64,000 nt of DNA from Hyphomicrobiales bacterium (GCA_900465675.1 UBJR01000014.1:1-64000); one strand, 5' to 3'. Shown: positions 34,248-43,689, numbered from the stretch's first letter. The notes: a model not told the origin generated them from the sequence alone. Program-made: numbers and translations.

Positions 34248-35024
34248 GTGGAGCGTCTCAAGGGAAAGCGCGTACTGATCACAGGTGCGGCGCAGGGCAT
34301 CGGTCTGGCGATTGCCGAGGCCTTCGTGCGCGAGGATGCTGCCGTCTTTCTCATCGATACCGACGAGGCGCGGCTTGCGGCTGCTGCAGCTGGGCTTCGT
34401 GCAAAGGGCGGCCGCGTTGGGTATATGCGCGCCGATATTACCGATGTTCCGGCGATCGCGGCTGCCGTTTCACAGGCTGTCTCGGAAATCGGGCCGATCA
34501 ACGCGCTGGTCAATAATGCCGGCGTCAATGTCTTTGCCGAGCCGCTCGAGACGAGCGATGCGGAATGGGACCGCTGCTTCGACATCAACCTCAAGGGCGC
34601 CTGGAACTGCACGAAATCCGTGCTGCCGGGATTGATCGAGCAGGGCGGCGGCGTGATCCTCAATATCGCCTCTACGCATGCCTTCACCATCATCCAGCAT
34701 ACATTTCCCTATCCGCTTGCAAAGCATGCGCTACTCGGCATGACCAAGTCGCTGGGGCTTGAATATGCGGCGAAGAACATCCGCGTGAACGCGCTGGCGC
34801 CGGGCTATGTCGCGACCCAGAAGGTCATTGATTACTGGAACGGTTTTCCCGATCCGGAGGCGGCCAAGGCCGAAACGATGAAGCTTCATCCCGGCGGGCG
34901 GATCGCCACGCCGGAGGAGATCGCCATGGCCGCCGTCTTCATGATCTCTGACGAATGCCCGTTCATGAATGCCACCTGCCTGACTGTTGATGGCGGTTTG
35001 AGCGTGCAGCAGCATCCGGCCTGA
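34248..35024 (+). CDS. SDR-family sugar dehydrogenase, probable D-galactose 1-dehydrogenase
   Basis: A 258-residue SDR: cofactor loop ITGAAQGIGLAIA, NNAGVNVF, catalytic Ser in LNIASTHAF, Tyr/Lys pair YPLAKHALLGM, and NIRVNALAPGYVATQ. It would oxidise an aldose to its lactone; within this operon galactose (or arabinose) is the likely substrate. Start candidates are GTG 34248 and TTG 34245 downstream of GGAGG; the GTG has the better spacing. No lactonase is encoded in this operon, so the lactone may hydrolyse spontaneously or through an unlinked enzyme. Confidence 0.75.
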   Translation: MERLKGKRVLITGAAQGIGLAIAEAFVREDAAVFLIDTDEARLAAAAAGLRAKGGRVGYMRADITDVPAIAAAVSQAVSEIGPINALVNNAGVNVFAEPLETSDAEWDRCFDINLKGAWNCTKSVLPGLIEQGGGVILNIASTHAFTIIQHTFPYPLAKHALLGMTKSLGLEYAAKNIRVNALAPGYVATQKVIDYWNGFPDPEAAKAETMKLHPGGRIATPEEIAMAAVFMISDECPFMNATCLTVDGGLSVQQHPA

Positions 35025-35143
35025 ATGATTTTCGCGTGGTGGTCGCCAACGCGAGATCGAGCCTTATATTGCGCCAAGGAAGGTGATGCCTTCCGCGGTG
35101 GCGGCATTGGCCACTTCAGGTTTCAATCGCAACGGAGGACGGC

Positions 35144-35575
35144 ATGCAGATCAATCGCACAGCATCGGCCCAATGGTCCGGCGGGCTCAAGGATGGCAAG
35201 GGCAAGATTTCGACCCAGAGCGGCGCTCTCAAGGAGCAGCCCTATGGTTTTGCAACGCGTTTCGAAGGCGTTCCCGGCACAAACCCGGAAGAGCTGATCG
35301 GCGCGGCGCATGCCGGTTGCTTCACGATGGCGCTTTCACTGATCCTCGGTGAAGCCGGGCTGACGGCCGAGCGCATGGAGACGACGGCGAAGGTGACGCT
35401 GGAAAGCGTCGAAGGCGGCTTTGCGATCACCGCCATCCATCTTTCGCTGTCCGGCAAGGTACCGGGCGCCGATCAGGCGAAGTTCACCGAGCTTGCCAAC
35501 AAGGCCAAGGCCGGGTGCCCGGTTTCCAAGGCGCTGTCGGCCGTGCCGATCACGCTCGACGTCACGCTTTCCTGA
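35144..35575 (+). CDS. OsmC/Ohr-family peroxiredoxin-like protein
   Basis: A 143-residue protein of the OsmC family, which reduces organic hydroperoxides through a cysteine pair. C59 in AAHAGCFTMA and C125 in KAGCPVSKAL are the peroxidatic and resolving cysteines, and the PEELIGAAHAGC context is typical of OsmC. A good ribosome site (GGAGG) precedes the ATG. It has its own 119-bp upstream gap and a clear terminator, so it seems monocistronic and independent of the galactose locus. Confidence 0.85.
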   Translation: MQINRTASAQWSGGLKDGKGKISTQSGALKEQPYGFATRFEGVPGTNPEELIGAAHAGCFTMALSLILGEAGLTAERMETTAKVTLESVEGGFAITAIHLSLSGKVPGADQAKFTELANKAKAGCPVSKALSAVPITLDVTLS

Positions 35576-35596
35576 TCCATTTGAAAACATTCATAC

Positions 35597-35628
35597 AATG
35601 CCGCGCGCCAAATGGCCGCGGCATTTTT
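35597..35628 (+). terminator. Intrinsic terminator after osmC-like gene
   Basis: AATGCCGCG and CGCGGCATT form a perfect 9-bp stem with an 11-base loop, followed by TTT. This is a good Rho-independent terminator 21 bp after the stop codon. Confidence 0.75.
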
Positions 35629-35644
35629 ACGTTTGATTCACTGA

Positions 35645-35673
35645 TTGACATGTGATGGCTGATATCTTACGAC
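35645..35673 (+). promoter_or_regulatory. Candidate sigma-70 promoter of the TetR-RND operon
   Basis: A consensus -35 TTGACA (35645-35650) is followed at 17 bases by a weak -10 TACGAC (35668-35673). The -10 lies inside the left arm of the 15-bp palindrome, which would allow direct repression. Confidence 0.4.
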
Positions 35674-35703
35674 TGACGAAATTCAAAATTCGTCAGTCGT
35701 AAG
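35666..35703. promoter_or_regulatory. Perfect 15-bp inverted repeat, candidate TetR operator
   Basis: CTTACGACTGACGAA is perfectly inverted at 35689-35703, with an eight-base AT-rich spacer. It ends 16 bp before the TetR start codon. Length and symmetry are typical of a TetR autoregulatory operator. Confidence 0.75.
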
Positions 35704-35719
35704 TGAGGCCACTCGAAGC

Positions 35720-36325
35720 ATGGGCGAAATTGCAGAAGCCACGATCGAAAGCAGCCGTCAGGAGAATGTGACGCGCATTCTGGATTCGGCGGAAAAGCTT
35801 TTCCGTCACTACGGTTATGCCAAGACGACCGTTGCCGACGTTGCCCGTGATCTGGGCATGTCGCCTGCCAACATCTACCGCTTCTTTGCATCCAAGGTGG
35901 AAATCCACCAGGCGATCTGCGGACGCATGCTGGCCGCAGGCTACAAGCAGGCCTATGACGCCTGCCATTTGCCGCTCAGCGCTTCGGAGCGGCTGCGGCT
36001 TTTCGTGCATGGCCAGTATCAGATGACGGTCGACACCATGCTCGATCGCGAAAAGGTTCACGAAATGGTGGTCGTCGCGATCGAGCGCGACTGGCACGTG
36101 ATCGACAAGCATATCGACAGCATTCATGCATTGCTTGCCGACGTGATCCGCGAGGGGATTGCGGCCGGTGAGTTTGCCGAACAGGACGCGGATGCGGCTT
36201 CGCGTTGTTTCGGTGCGGCGACGGTCACCCTGTGCCATCCGCAAATCGTTGCTCAGTGTCTTGCCAAGACTAATCGGGCGACGATTGACGAGCTCGTCGA
36301 ATTCTCTCTGAAAGCATTGAAATAA
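35720..36325 (+). CDS. TetR-family repressor of the adjacent RND pump
   Basis: A 201-residue regulator: N-terminal HTH (ILDSAEKLFRHYGYAKTTVA, MSPANIYRFFASKVEIHQA) followed by an all-helical ligand-binding domain (TetR_C type). It precedes the MFP and RND genes on the same strand by 48 bp and sits directly after the palindromic operator, so it is likely autorepressed and induced by pump substrates. Confidence 0.85.
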   Translation: MGEIAEATIESSRQENVTRILDSAEKLFRHYGYAKTTVADVARDLGMSPANIYRFFASKVEIHQAICGRMLAAGYKQAYDACHLPLSASERLRLFVHGQYQMTVDTMLDREKVHEMVVVAIERDWHVIDKHIDSIHALLADVIREGIAAGEFAEQDADAASRCFGAATVTLCHPQIVAQCLAKTNRATIDELVEFSLKALK

Positions 36326-36373
36326 CAGGCGGTTCAGCCGCCGTATAACATTCGAAAGATCGGGAGCGCGAAG

Positions 36374-37510
36374 ATGATTTCGCTCAATAGCCGCCTCATG
36401 CCGTCCATTTTCAGCCTTGCGCTCGCCGGCGCTCTCAGTCTCGGCCTTTCCGGCTGCAGCGACGAGAAGAAGGCCGAAGCCCCGCAAGTGTTGCGGCCCG
36501 TGAAGGTCGTCGAGATCACCAAGGCCGGCGACACGCGGGCGCTTGATTATCCCGGCGCCGTCAAGGCGCGCACCGAGATGAATCTCGGCTTCCGCGTTGC
36601 CGGCAAGATCACCGAACGCGCCGTCAATATCGGCGACCGGGTGAAGCCCGGCGACCTTCTGGCGCGCGTCGATGCGACCGACTACGAGCTTGCCGTGAAG
36701 AGTGCTGAAGCCAATCTGGCTGCGGCCGAGAAGGGCGTACAGACCGCCGATCTGGCCAACAAGCGCGCCATCCAGCTCTTCGACAAGAGCGTCGCCTCGA
36801 AATCGCAACTTGAGCAAGCGTCGCTGACCTACGATCAGGCGGTATCGACGCGCGATGCCGCTCTGTCGTCGCTCGACCAGGCGAAAAACCAGGTGAGCTA
36901 CGCTGCGCTGCAGGCCGATCAGAACGGTATCGTGACCGCAATCAATGCCGATACCGGGCAGGTCGTGGCTTCTGGTACGCCGGTCGTCGCGGTAGCCGTC
37001 GATGGCGAGAAAGAAGTGCAGATCGCCGTGCCGGAGAACGATATTGCCGAGTTCAAGCCTGGCAAGCCCGTCAAGGCAAGCTTCTGGTCCGATGACAAGC
37101 TGGTTCTGCAGGGCAAGGTTCGCGAAGTCTCGGGTGCCGCCGATCCGCAGTCGCGGACCTTCTCTGTCCGGGTCAGCCTGCCGAATGATCCGCGCGTGCT
37201 TCTTGGCATGACCGCGACCGTCGAGGCCAATGTCACCAATACCAATCCTGATGTCGCCGTGCCGCTGACGGCGTTGGCGGAAAAGGATGGCAAGAAGATC
37301 GTCTGGATCGTCGACCGCAATGCTGCGACTGTCCATGCCCGCGAGATCAAGATTGCCGATTTCACCGGCGATGGCGTCAGCGTCACCGAAGGCCTGCAGA
37401 GCGGCGATATCGTCGTTGCTGCCGGCACGCAGTTCATGACCGAGAACCTCAAGGTCAAGCTGCCCGATCAGCAGGCCGCTTCCACCGAAGCGACCAGCGC
37501 CGTCGAGTAA
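36374..37510 (+). CDS. RND efflux periplasmic adaptor subunit (MFP), lipoprotein
   Basis: A 378-residue membrane-fusion protein with a lipoprotein signal: the lipobox LSGC puts the acylated cysteine at residue 28. It has the lipoyl/barrel-sandwich halves (MNLGFRVAGKITERAVNIGD and AALQADQNGIVTAINADTGQ), an alpha-helical hairpin about 95-170, and beta-barrel domains. It links the inner-membrane RND pump to an outer-membrane channel, which is not encoded here. The pump gene follows after 24 bp. Confidence 0.9.
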   Translation: MISLNSRLMPSIFSLALAGALSLGLSGCSDEKKAEAPQVLRPVKVVEITKAGDTRALDYPGAVKARTEMNLGFRVAGKITERAVNIGDRVKPGDLLARVDATDYELAVKSAEANLAAAEKGVQTADLANKRAIQLFDKSVASKSQLEQASLTYDQAVSTRDAALSSLDQAKNQVSYAALQADQNGIVTAINADTGQVVASGTPVVAVAVDGEKEVQIAVPENDIAEFKPGKPVKASFWSDDKLVLQGKVREVSGAADPQSRTFSVRVSLPNDPRVLLGMTATVEANVTNTNPDVAVPLTALAEKDGKKIVWIVDRNAATVHAREIKIADFTGDGVSVTEGLQSGDIVVAAGTQFMTENLKVKLPDQQAASTEATSAVE

Positions 37511-37534
37511 GGCGTAGCGAGAGGGACACAGGTC

Positions 37535-40500
37535 ATGGACAGCAACGACACCACCGAGAAGCGCCCGTTCAATCTGTCGCGCTGGGCAATCGGCCATCCG
37601 AGCATCGCCCGCTTCCTCTTTGGCCTCATCCTGATCACCGGGGTGCTCGGGCTGATGCGCATGGGCCAGAAGGAAGACCCGGATTTCACCTTCCGCGTGA
37701 TGGTCGTGCAGGCCGTCTGGCCGGGCTCCTCCATTCAAGAGATGGAAGACCAGGTCACCAACAAGATCGAGCGCAAGCTGCAGGAAACCCCGCATCTCGA
37801 CTGGGTGAAATCCTATACCCGTGCCGGCAGCTCAATCATCACCGTTCAGGTGAAGGGCGACACCAGTTCGGCCGACGTCGCCGACGCTTTCTACCAGGTT
37901 CGCAAGAAGGTCGGCGATATCGCCAGCGAGCTGCCGCAGGGCCTGCTCGGCCCCTATTTCAACGACGAATTCGGCGATACCTTCATCACCCTGCATTCGA
38001 TCAGTGGCGACGGTTATTCCTATCCGGAGCTGAAGAAATTCGCGATCCAGGCGCGTGACATGCTGCTGACGACGCCGGGCGTCGAGAAGGCTGTCATCAT
38101 CGGCGATCAGCCGGAGAAGATTTATATCGACGTCTCCTCCAAGGCGCTGGCCGAGCGCGGCCTGACCGTCATCGATCTACAGAACGCGATTAAGGGCCAG
38201 AACAATGTCGATCCGGCAGGTTCGGTTGATACCGGTCTGCGGTCCGTGCGCATCTCGGTCGAAGGCGATGTCCGCAAGGTCGAGGATATCCGGGAACTGC
38301 GGCTGCGCTCCGGCAATCAGGTGACCCGCCTCGGCGATATCGCCACCGTCTATTCGGGTCTCGAGGATCCCTATCAGCGCAAGTACCGCTTCAACGGTCA
38401 TGAGAGCGTCCAGGTCGGCGTCGTCATGGCCAAGGGCTTCAAGGTCACCGATGTCGGCAAGGATGTCGAAGCGACCTACGAGCGCTTCGAGAAGGCGCTG
38501 CCCTATGGCGTGGCTGTCGATCAGATCTCCAACCAGCCCGATGTCGTGACAGATGCGATCAGCGAGTTCATGCATGCGCTGGGCGAAGCGCTGGTGATCG
38601 TGCTTATCGTCTCGTTCCTGTCGATCGGCTGGCGCTCCGGCCTGGTGATCGCGATCGCGATCCCCTTGGTACTCGCGGCCACATTCGCCATCATGTACGA
38701 GCTCGGCATCGACCTGCAGCGCATCTCGCTCGGCGCGCTGATCATCGCGCTCGGTCTTCTCGTCGATGATGCAATGATCGTCGTCGAGATGATGGAGCGA
38801 AAGCTCGAAGAGGGACTGGTGAAGGTCGAGGCGGCAAGTTTCGCCTATTCATCGACAGCCTTCCCGATGCTGACCGGCACGCTGATCACCACGGCCGGGT
38901 TCATTCCCGTCGGTTTTGCGGCATCGACGGCGGGTGAATATGTCCGTTCGCTCTTCTATGTTGTCGGTATCGCGCTTATCGTTTCATGGTTCGTGGCGGT
39001 CTATTTCACGCCATGGCTCGGCTACATGATCCTGAAGCAGCGGCATCACACCGGCGAGCATCACGATGTCTTCGACACGCGCTTCTATCGCGGCCTGCGC
39101 AACAGCGTCGGCTGGGCGGTGCGCCATCGCGCCATCGTGCTCCTGATCACCGTCGGTGCCTTTGTCACCAGTCTCTGGAGCTTCCAGTTCATTCCGCAGA
39201 ACTTCTTCCCGCAGTCCTCGCGTCCCGAAATCCTTGTCGATCTCTGGCTGCCCGAGGGCACCAGCATCAAGGACGTCGAGACCAAGGCGAAGGCTCTCGA
39301 AGCCAAGATGATGGCGGATACCGACAAGAAGTTCATCGCCACCTATATCGGCGAAGGCGCGCCGCGGTTCTTCCTGCCGCTCGATCAGCAGCTTGCCAAT
39401 CCGAACTTTGCCCAGCTCCTGATCATGGCGAATGATGAACCGGCGCGTGAGCGTCTGATCGTCAAGCTCAGGACGATCCTGGCCGAAGACTTCCCCGATA
39501 TCCGCGGCAAGGTCGATCGCCTGTTCCTGGGACCGCCGACCGGCTGGCCCGTGCAGATGCGCGTCATGGGGCCCGACCGCCAGGAAGTGCGCCGGATTGC
39601 CGACGAGGTGAAGGCCAAGTTTGCCGAGAACCCCGAACTCGGTGCCATCCACGACGACTGGCTGGAACCGGTACCGGCGATGAAGCTCGTCATCGACCAG
39701 GATCGCGCCCGTTCGCTGGGTGTTACCTCGCAGCGCGTCCGGCAGATGCTGCAGACCGCGATGTCCGGGGCGCCGCTCGATGACTTCCGTGATGGCGAAG
39801 AGACGGTCTCGATCGTTGCCCGGGAGCCGGAGACGAGCCGTTCGCTGCTCTCGGCCGTCAACTCGGTCTATGTGCCGACCGATTTCGGCGGCTTCGTGCC
39901 GGTGTCGCAAATCGCCAAGGTGGTTCCAGTGATGGAGCAGGGCATCGAATGGCGCCGCAACCGCCTGCCGACGATCAGCGTGCGTGCCACATTGCCTGAC
40001 GGCGTGCAGCCGAACGACGTTGCCATGAAGATGTATGCCGACATGAAGGGTCTGCGCGACAGCTTGCCCGCCGGCTACCAGGTGCAGATCCAGGGCGGTG
40101 CTGAAGATGCTGCCGAGAGCCAGGATTCGATTGCCGCCAAGGCGCCGATCATGCTCGTCGTCATCATGATCCTGCTGATGGCGCAGCTGCAGCACTTCGG
40201 CAAGGCGATGCTGGTCTTCGCGACCGGTCCGCTCGGCATCATCGGCGCGGCTAGCGCCTTGCTGATCAGCGGTGCGCCGTTCGGCTTCGTGGCGATCCTT
40301 GGCGTCATCGCGCTGCTTGGGATCATCATCCGCAACTCGATCATCCTCGTCGACCAGATCGACCAGGATATCAAGGCGGGGATGCATCGGCAGGAGGCGA
40401 TCGTCGGTGCTGCTGTCCGCCGCTTCAGGCCGATCATGCTGACGGCGCTGACGGCCGTTCTGGCGCTGATCCCGATCTCACGTGGCGTTTTCTGGGGTCC

Positions 40501-40678
40501 GCTTGCCTACGCCATGATGGGCGGCATTCTGGTTGCCACCCTGCTGACGATCTTCGTTCTGCCCGCCGGCTATGCGCTGTTCTTCGGCCGTGAGCCGAAG
40601 GATGCGACGGGCGGGCAGGCCAGCGCCGACCAGGAAGACGCGGATGAGCATCATCCGCCGGCGATGGCCGCAGAGTGA
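37535..40678 (+). CDS. RND-family efflux transporter permease
   Basis: A 1047-residue AcrB/MdtB-like proton-driven pump with twelve transmembrane spans in two repeats and two large periplasmic loops. The first span is IARFLFGLILITGVLGLMRM; the TM4 proton-relay aspartates lie in LGLLVDDAMIVVEMMERKLE. The sequence fits the hydrophobic/amphiphilic efflux type (HAE) more than heavy-metal CusA. It forms a TetR-MFP-RND operon and needs an unlinked TolC-like partner. A strong terminator follows. Confidence 0.9.
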   Translation: MDSNDTTEKRPFNLSRWAIGHPSIARFLFGLILITGVLGLMRMGQKEDPDFTFRVMVVQAVWPGSSIQEMEDQVTNKIERKLQETPHLDWVKSYTRAGSSIITVQVKGDTSSADVADAFYQVRKKVGDIASELPQGLLGPYFNDEFGDTFITLHSISGDGYSYPELKKFAIQARDMLLTTPGVEKAVIIGDQPEKIYIDVSSKALAERGLTVIDLQNAIKGQNNVDPAGSVDTGLRSVRISVEGDVRKVEDIRELRLRSGNQVTRLGDIATVYSGLEDPYQRKYRFNGHESVQVGVVMAKGFKVTDVGKDVEATYERFEKALPYGVAVDQISNQPDVVTDAISEFMHALGEALVIVLIVSFLSIGWRSGLVIAIAIPLVLAATFAIMYELGIDLQRISLGALIIALGLLVDDAMIVVEMMERKLEEGLVKVEAASFAYSSTAFPMLTGTLITTAGFIPVGFAASTAGEYVRSLFYVVGIALIVSWFVAVYFTPWLGYMILKQRHHTGEHHDVFDTRFYRGLRNSVGWAVRHRAIVLLITVGAFVTSLWSFQFIPQNFFPQSSRPEILVDLWLPEGTSIKDVETKAKALEAKMMADTDKKFIATYIGEGAPRFFLPLDQQLANPNFAQLLIMANDEPARERLIVKLRTILAEDFPDIRGKVDRLFLGPPTGWPVQMRVMGPDRQEVRRIADEVKAKFAENPELGAIHDDWLEPVPAMKLVIDQDRARSLGVTSQRVRQMLQTAMSGAPLDDFRDGEETVSIVAREPETSRSLLSAVNSVYVPTDFGGFVPVSQIAKVVPVMEQGIEWRRNRLPTISVRATLPDGVQPNDVAMKMYADMKGLRDSLPAGYQVQIQGGAEDAAESQDSIAAKAPIMLVVIMILLMAQLQHFGKAMLVFATGPLGIIGAASALLISGAPFGFVAILGVIALLGIIIRNSIILVDQIDQDIKAGMHRQEAIVGAAVRRFRPIMLTALTAVLALIPISRGVFWGPLAYAMMGGILVATLLTIFVLPAGYALFFGREPKDATGGQASADQEDADEHHPPAMAAE

Positions 40679-40682
40679 GGAT

Positions 40683-40707
40683 GGCGCGGCTCCGGCCGCG
40701 CCGTTTT
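40683..40707. terminator. Intrinsic terminator after the RND operon
   Basis: GGCGCGGC and GCCGCGCC form a perfect 8-bp stem around TCCG, followed by GTTTT. It lies between convergent genes and serves the RND operon, perhaps also the kinase gene opposite. Confidence 0.7.
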
Positions 40708-40727
40708 CGCTTTCAGATCAGGTGTGT

Positions 40728-41639
40728 TCAGGCTGCCTCGGCCTTGAGGCCGAGGATGGCGGCGCCGATCAGGCCGGGCTCGACGCGGCATTCGCTGCGA
40801 ACGACCAGCGGCCGGTCGAACTTGCGCAAGATTCGCTGACGGACCGCCTTGTCGAGTTCGGCAAGCAGCTGTTCGACATTCGACAGGCCGCCGCCGACCG
40901 GGACGATCGTTGCGCCCGTGATGTTGACTGTCAGGGCCAGCGGTGAGGCCACGAGATCGGTATAGACGTCGATCGTGCGCGTCGCCTTTTCATCGCCCTG
41001 CTGCCATTGCGCAATGATCTCCTCGCTGGAGAAATCCAGGTCATGCAGCGTCTTGTGCAGTCGCTCGAGGCCGCGGGCGCCGCCAACGGTGTCGACACAG
41101 CCCTTCTGACCGCAGCCACAGGGATAGGCCGGGATTTTGGCGGGCGGGTTTCCTGCTTCCGAGGCGATGACCGGGCCGTGGCCCCATTCACCGGCAAAGC
41201 CGCCCGAGGCATTGATCAATCGCCCGTCGGAGACAAGGCCGCCACCGACGCCGGTGCCGAGAATGGCACCAAGTACGATGCGGTGGCCGCGTCCGGCTCC
41301 GAGTTCGGCCTCTGCCATGGCGAAACAATCGGCATCATTGGCGATCAGCACCGGCAGGCCGAGTTCCGCCTCCAGTTCGGCTGCGAGATCGCGGCCGTGG
41401 ATACAGGGAATGTTGGCGCAGGTGAGCCGCTGAGTATCCGGATCGACGACACCGGCAATCGAAAGCGCAACGCGCGAGGGCTGTTCGTCGCTTTCCGTGA
41501 TGAAACTGCGGATGGTTTCGACGAAGGCCGCAAAGTCGTCCTTGGGCGTCGGCTTGCGGCCCATGGGAGTGATGTCCGCTTCGGAGCGGGCGATGCCGCC
41601 CTTGATGGCCGAGCCGCCGATGTCGAAGGAAATGATCAT
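40728..41639 (-). CDS. ROK-family sugar kinase (glucokinase/N-acetylglucosamine kinase-like)
   Basis: A 303-residue kinase with the ROK pattern: phosphate loop FDIGGSAIKGG, catalytic-Asp segment VLIANDADCFAMAEAELG, GTGVGGGLV, and a zinc site from EWGHG and CGCGQKGCVDT. It phosphorylates a hexose or aminosugar at C6 using ATP. No DNA-binding domain is present, so it is an enzyme and not a NagC-type repressor. It has no metabolic neighbours in the same transcript; the substrate cannot be assigned. Confidence 0.8.
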   Translation of the reverse strand: MIISFDIGGSAIKGGIARSEADITPMGRKPTPKDDFAAFVETIRSFITESDEQPSRVALSIAGVVDPDTQRLTCANIPCIHGRDLAAELEAELGLPVLIANDADCFAMAEAELGAGRGHRIVLGAILGTGVGGGLVSDGRLINASGGFAGEWGHGPVIASEAGNPPAKIPAYPCGCGQKGCVDTVGGARGLERLHKTLHDLDFSSEEIIAQWQQGDEKATRTIDVYTDLVASPLALTVNITGATIVPVGGGLSNVEQLLAELDKAVRQRILRKFDRPLVVRSECRVEPGLIGAAILGLKAEAA

Positions 41640-41698
41640 GTCTTGCCGCCTCGCGATTACCGGCGTCTGCTCGCATCGTTTGAGTGGATTTGCAAGCC

Positions 41699-43033
41699 CT
41701 ATGCAGGGAGCGTGACCCGTGCTTCGAAACCGGATTGCCTGCCGCTTGCCGGTGACAGCAGTTCCAGCGTCCCGCCCATCTGGGTGGTGATGCGGTCGGC
41801 AATCGCCAGACCGAGACCAGATCCCGGCGCGTTGGTCGCCCCCCGGCGGAAGCGCCGCTTGAGATTGCCGAGGTCTGCCGCAGAAATCACCGGACTGTCG
41901 TTGACCACGCGAATGGTGCCTTCCCCATCCAGTGAGACCGAAACCTCCTGCCCGGGGTCTCCATGAGAGAGGGCGTTTTCGACCAGATTGCGGATAACGA
42001 TGCCGAAGGCATCGACGTCGGCGTTGCGCACAAGCGTTGCGCCGTTTCGGGCCTCATAGGCGATGCGGCCCTCGGTGCGGCTGTCGCGGGCATAGTCGGT
42101 CATCAGCATGTCGAGCACCGGCTTCAGGTCGGAGGCTACATCGCTCTTGCCGATCCCGGCTTCGGCGCGGGAGAGCTGCAGCAGCTTCTCCGCCAGCCGG
42201 CTGAGATTGACCAATGAAGTCTCAACCTGCTTGGCCCGCTGCCGCACCGGGCCGGGCGGAAGCTCTTCTGCAAGTCGCTGCGTCTGCGCCAGAGCACCGG
42301 CGATCGGGGTGCGCAGCTCGTGCGCGCTGTTGGCTGTAAATTCTCGCTCGGCTTCCAGCGCCGACCGCAGCCGGGCCAGCAGCAGATTGACGGAACGGCC
42401 GATCGGTTTGATCTCGCGGGGCAGGCTGCCGCTCTCGATCGGCGCCATGTTGCCACCGTCCTTGGTGGCAATGTCCTGGCGCAGTGTTTCGATCGGTTTC
42501 AACGCGCGGCCGACCACGAACCAGACGGCGAAGATGCTGGCCGGGATGAGGACGATGAGCGGCCAGAGCAGGGTGGCGGCACTTTCGCGCACGGCCTCGC
42601 GGCGATTGCCGAAGCGGTCGGCCACCTGCATGAACAGCGTGCCATCCGTCGTTGCCTCGGTGTAGATCCGATGCGTCTGGGTGTCATGAAAGCCGTGGAC
42701 GAGTGGCGCATTGAAGGGCTCGGCCGGCGCGTCGTTGGAGCGGAGCACGACCTTGCCGGTTTTATCCCGCAGTTGATAGGTCAGATATTCGCGGCTGGCG
42801 GCGGTGTTCAGCATCGCAACGCTGCGCGGGTCGGTAACGGTGCGCTGGTCGAGATCGTCGACGATCAGTGCCAGCAGCCGCTGCGTCGTTTCTTCCTGAG
42901 CGCTGTCGAATATCTCCGAGAACTCGTGCTGCATGACGCGGATGCTGAGGCCGATGGCAATCAGCCAGAAGAGCACGACGATACTGGTCAGCGCCAGGAT
43001 CAGCGGCCGGGTGATGCTCGGTTCGCGTCTCAT
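41699..43033 (-). CDS. Sensor histidine kinase (OmpR-type pair)
   Basis: A 444-residue membrane kinase: TM1 about 12-33, a periplasmic sensor of about 115 residues, TM2 about 155-175, HAMP, then a dimerisation domain with the phosphorylated H238 in EFTANSAHELRTP. N-box IVIRNLVENALSHG and G-box GSGLGLAIADR complete the ATPase domain. Its ATG overlaps the regulator stop (ATGA), so the two are translationally coupled. The domain style is like QseC/TctE; the signal is unknown. Confidence 0.85.
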   Translation of the reverse strand: MRREPSITRPLILALTSIVVLFWLIAIGLSIRVMQHEFSEIFDSAQEETTQRLLALIVDDLDQRTVTDPRSVAMLNTAASREYLTYQLRDKTGKVVLRSNDAPAEPFNAPLVHGFHDTQTHRIYTEATTDGTLFMQVADRFGNRREAVRESAATLLWPLIVLIPASIFAVWFVVGRALKPIETLRQDIATKDGGNMAPIESGSLPREIKPIGRSVNLLLARLRSALEAEREFTANSAHELRTPIAGALAQTQRLAEELPPGPVRQRAKQVETSLVNLSRLAEKLLQLSRAEAGIGKSDVASDLKPVLDMLMTDYARDSRTEGRIAYEARNGATLVRNADVDAFGIVIRNLVENALSHGDPGQEVSVSLDGEGTIRVVNDSPVISAADLGNLKRRFRRGATNAPGSGLGLAIADRITTQMGGTLELLSPASGRQSGFEARVTLPA

Positions 43034-43689
43034 GCTTCGCCCAGCGTGTAGCCGATGCCGCGGGCGGTGCGGATGCGGTCCTTGCCGATCTTCTTGCGCA
43101 GCCGGCTGACATAGACCTCGACGGTGTTGCTCTCGATTTCCGATCCGAAAGCGTAGAGCGCCTCTTCGATCCGATCCTTGGGCACGATCGCGCCGGGCCG
43201 GGCAACCAGCAGATCGAGCACGGCCCATTCACGGCTGGTCAGGACGATCGACTCACCAGCGACCGCAAGCTTGTGCTGGGGGCGATCGATCTCGATATCG
43301 GCGATCTTGATGATGGGGTGCGGATTGGCGCCGTAGCGGCGGGCCACCGCCATGATCCGGGCTTCGAGTTCTCCGAGATTGAACGGCTTGACGAGATAAT
43401 CGTCGGCACCGGCATTCAGCCCCTCAATGCGGTCGGATATCTGGTCGCGCGCCGTGAGGATGATGACGGGCACGGTCTTGCCGCGCCCCCTCAGCGCTTT
43501 CAGGAATTCGATGCCTGTACCGTCAGGCAGCTGCAGGTCGAGCAGGATCAGCCCGTAATCGACCGATTTTTCCGCCGCCTGCGCATCGCCGATCGTGCGC
43601 ATCCAGTCGATGGCGTGGCCAGCGGCGGCCACATGGTCGCGCACCGCTTCGCCAATCATTCCATCGTCTTCAACCAACAGAATTCGCAC
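43030..43689 (-). CDS. OmpR-family response regulator
   Basis: A 219-residue regulator: receiver domain with acidic pocket VEDD and phosphoacceptor D51 in LILLDLQLPDG, conserved Thr in ILTARD and Lys in YLVKPF, then a winged-helix output domain (VYVSRLRKKIGKDRIRTARG). The start is GTG at 43689 after GGGAGAA. It is upstream of, and overlapping with, the histidine kinase gene. Targets are not evident. Confidence 0.9.
   Translation of the reverse strand: MRILLVEDDGMIGEAVRDHVAAAGHAIDWMRTIGDAQAAEKSVDYGLILLDLQLPDGTGIEFLKALRGRGKTVPVIILTARDQISDRIEGLNAGADDYLVKPFNLGELEARIMAVARRYGANPHPIIKIADIEIDRPQHKLAVAGESIVLTSREWAVLDLLVARPGAIVPKDRIEEALYAFGSEIESNTVEVYVSRLRKKIGKDRIRTARGIGYTLGEA

Noticed and set aside
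35693..37795. A 700-codon antisense frame across tetR and the MFP gene
   Set aside because: The opposite strand encodes unmistakable TetR and MFP proteins with intact motifs; the antisense product looks like no known family.
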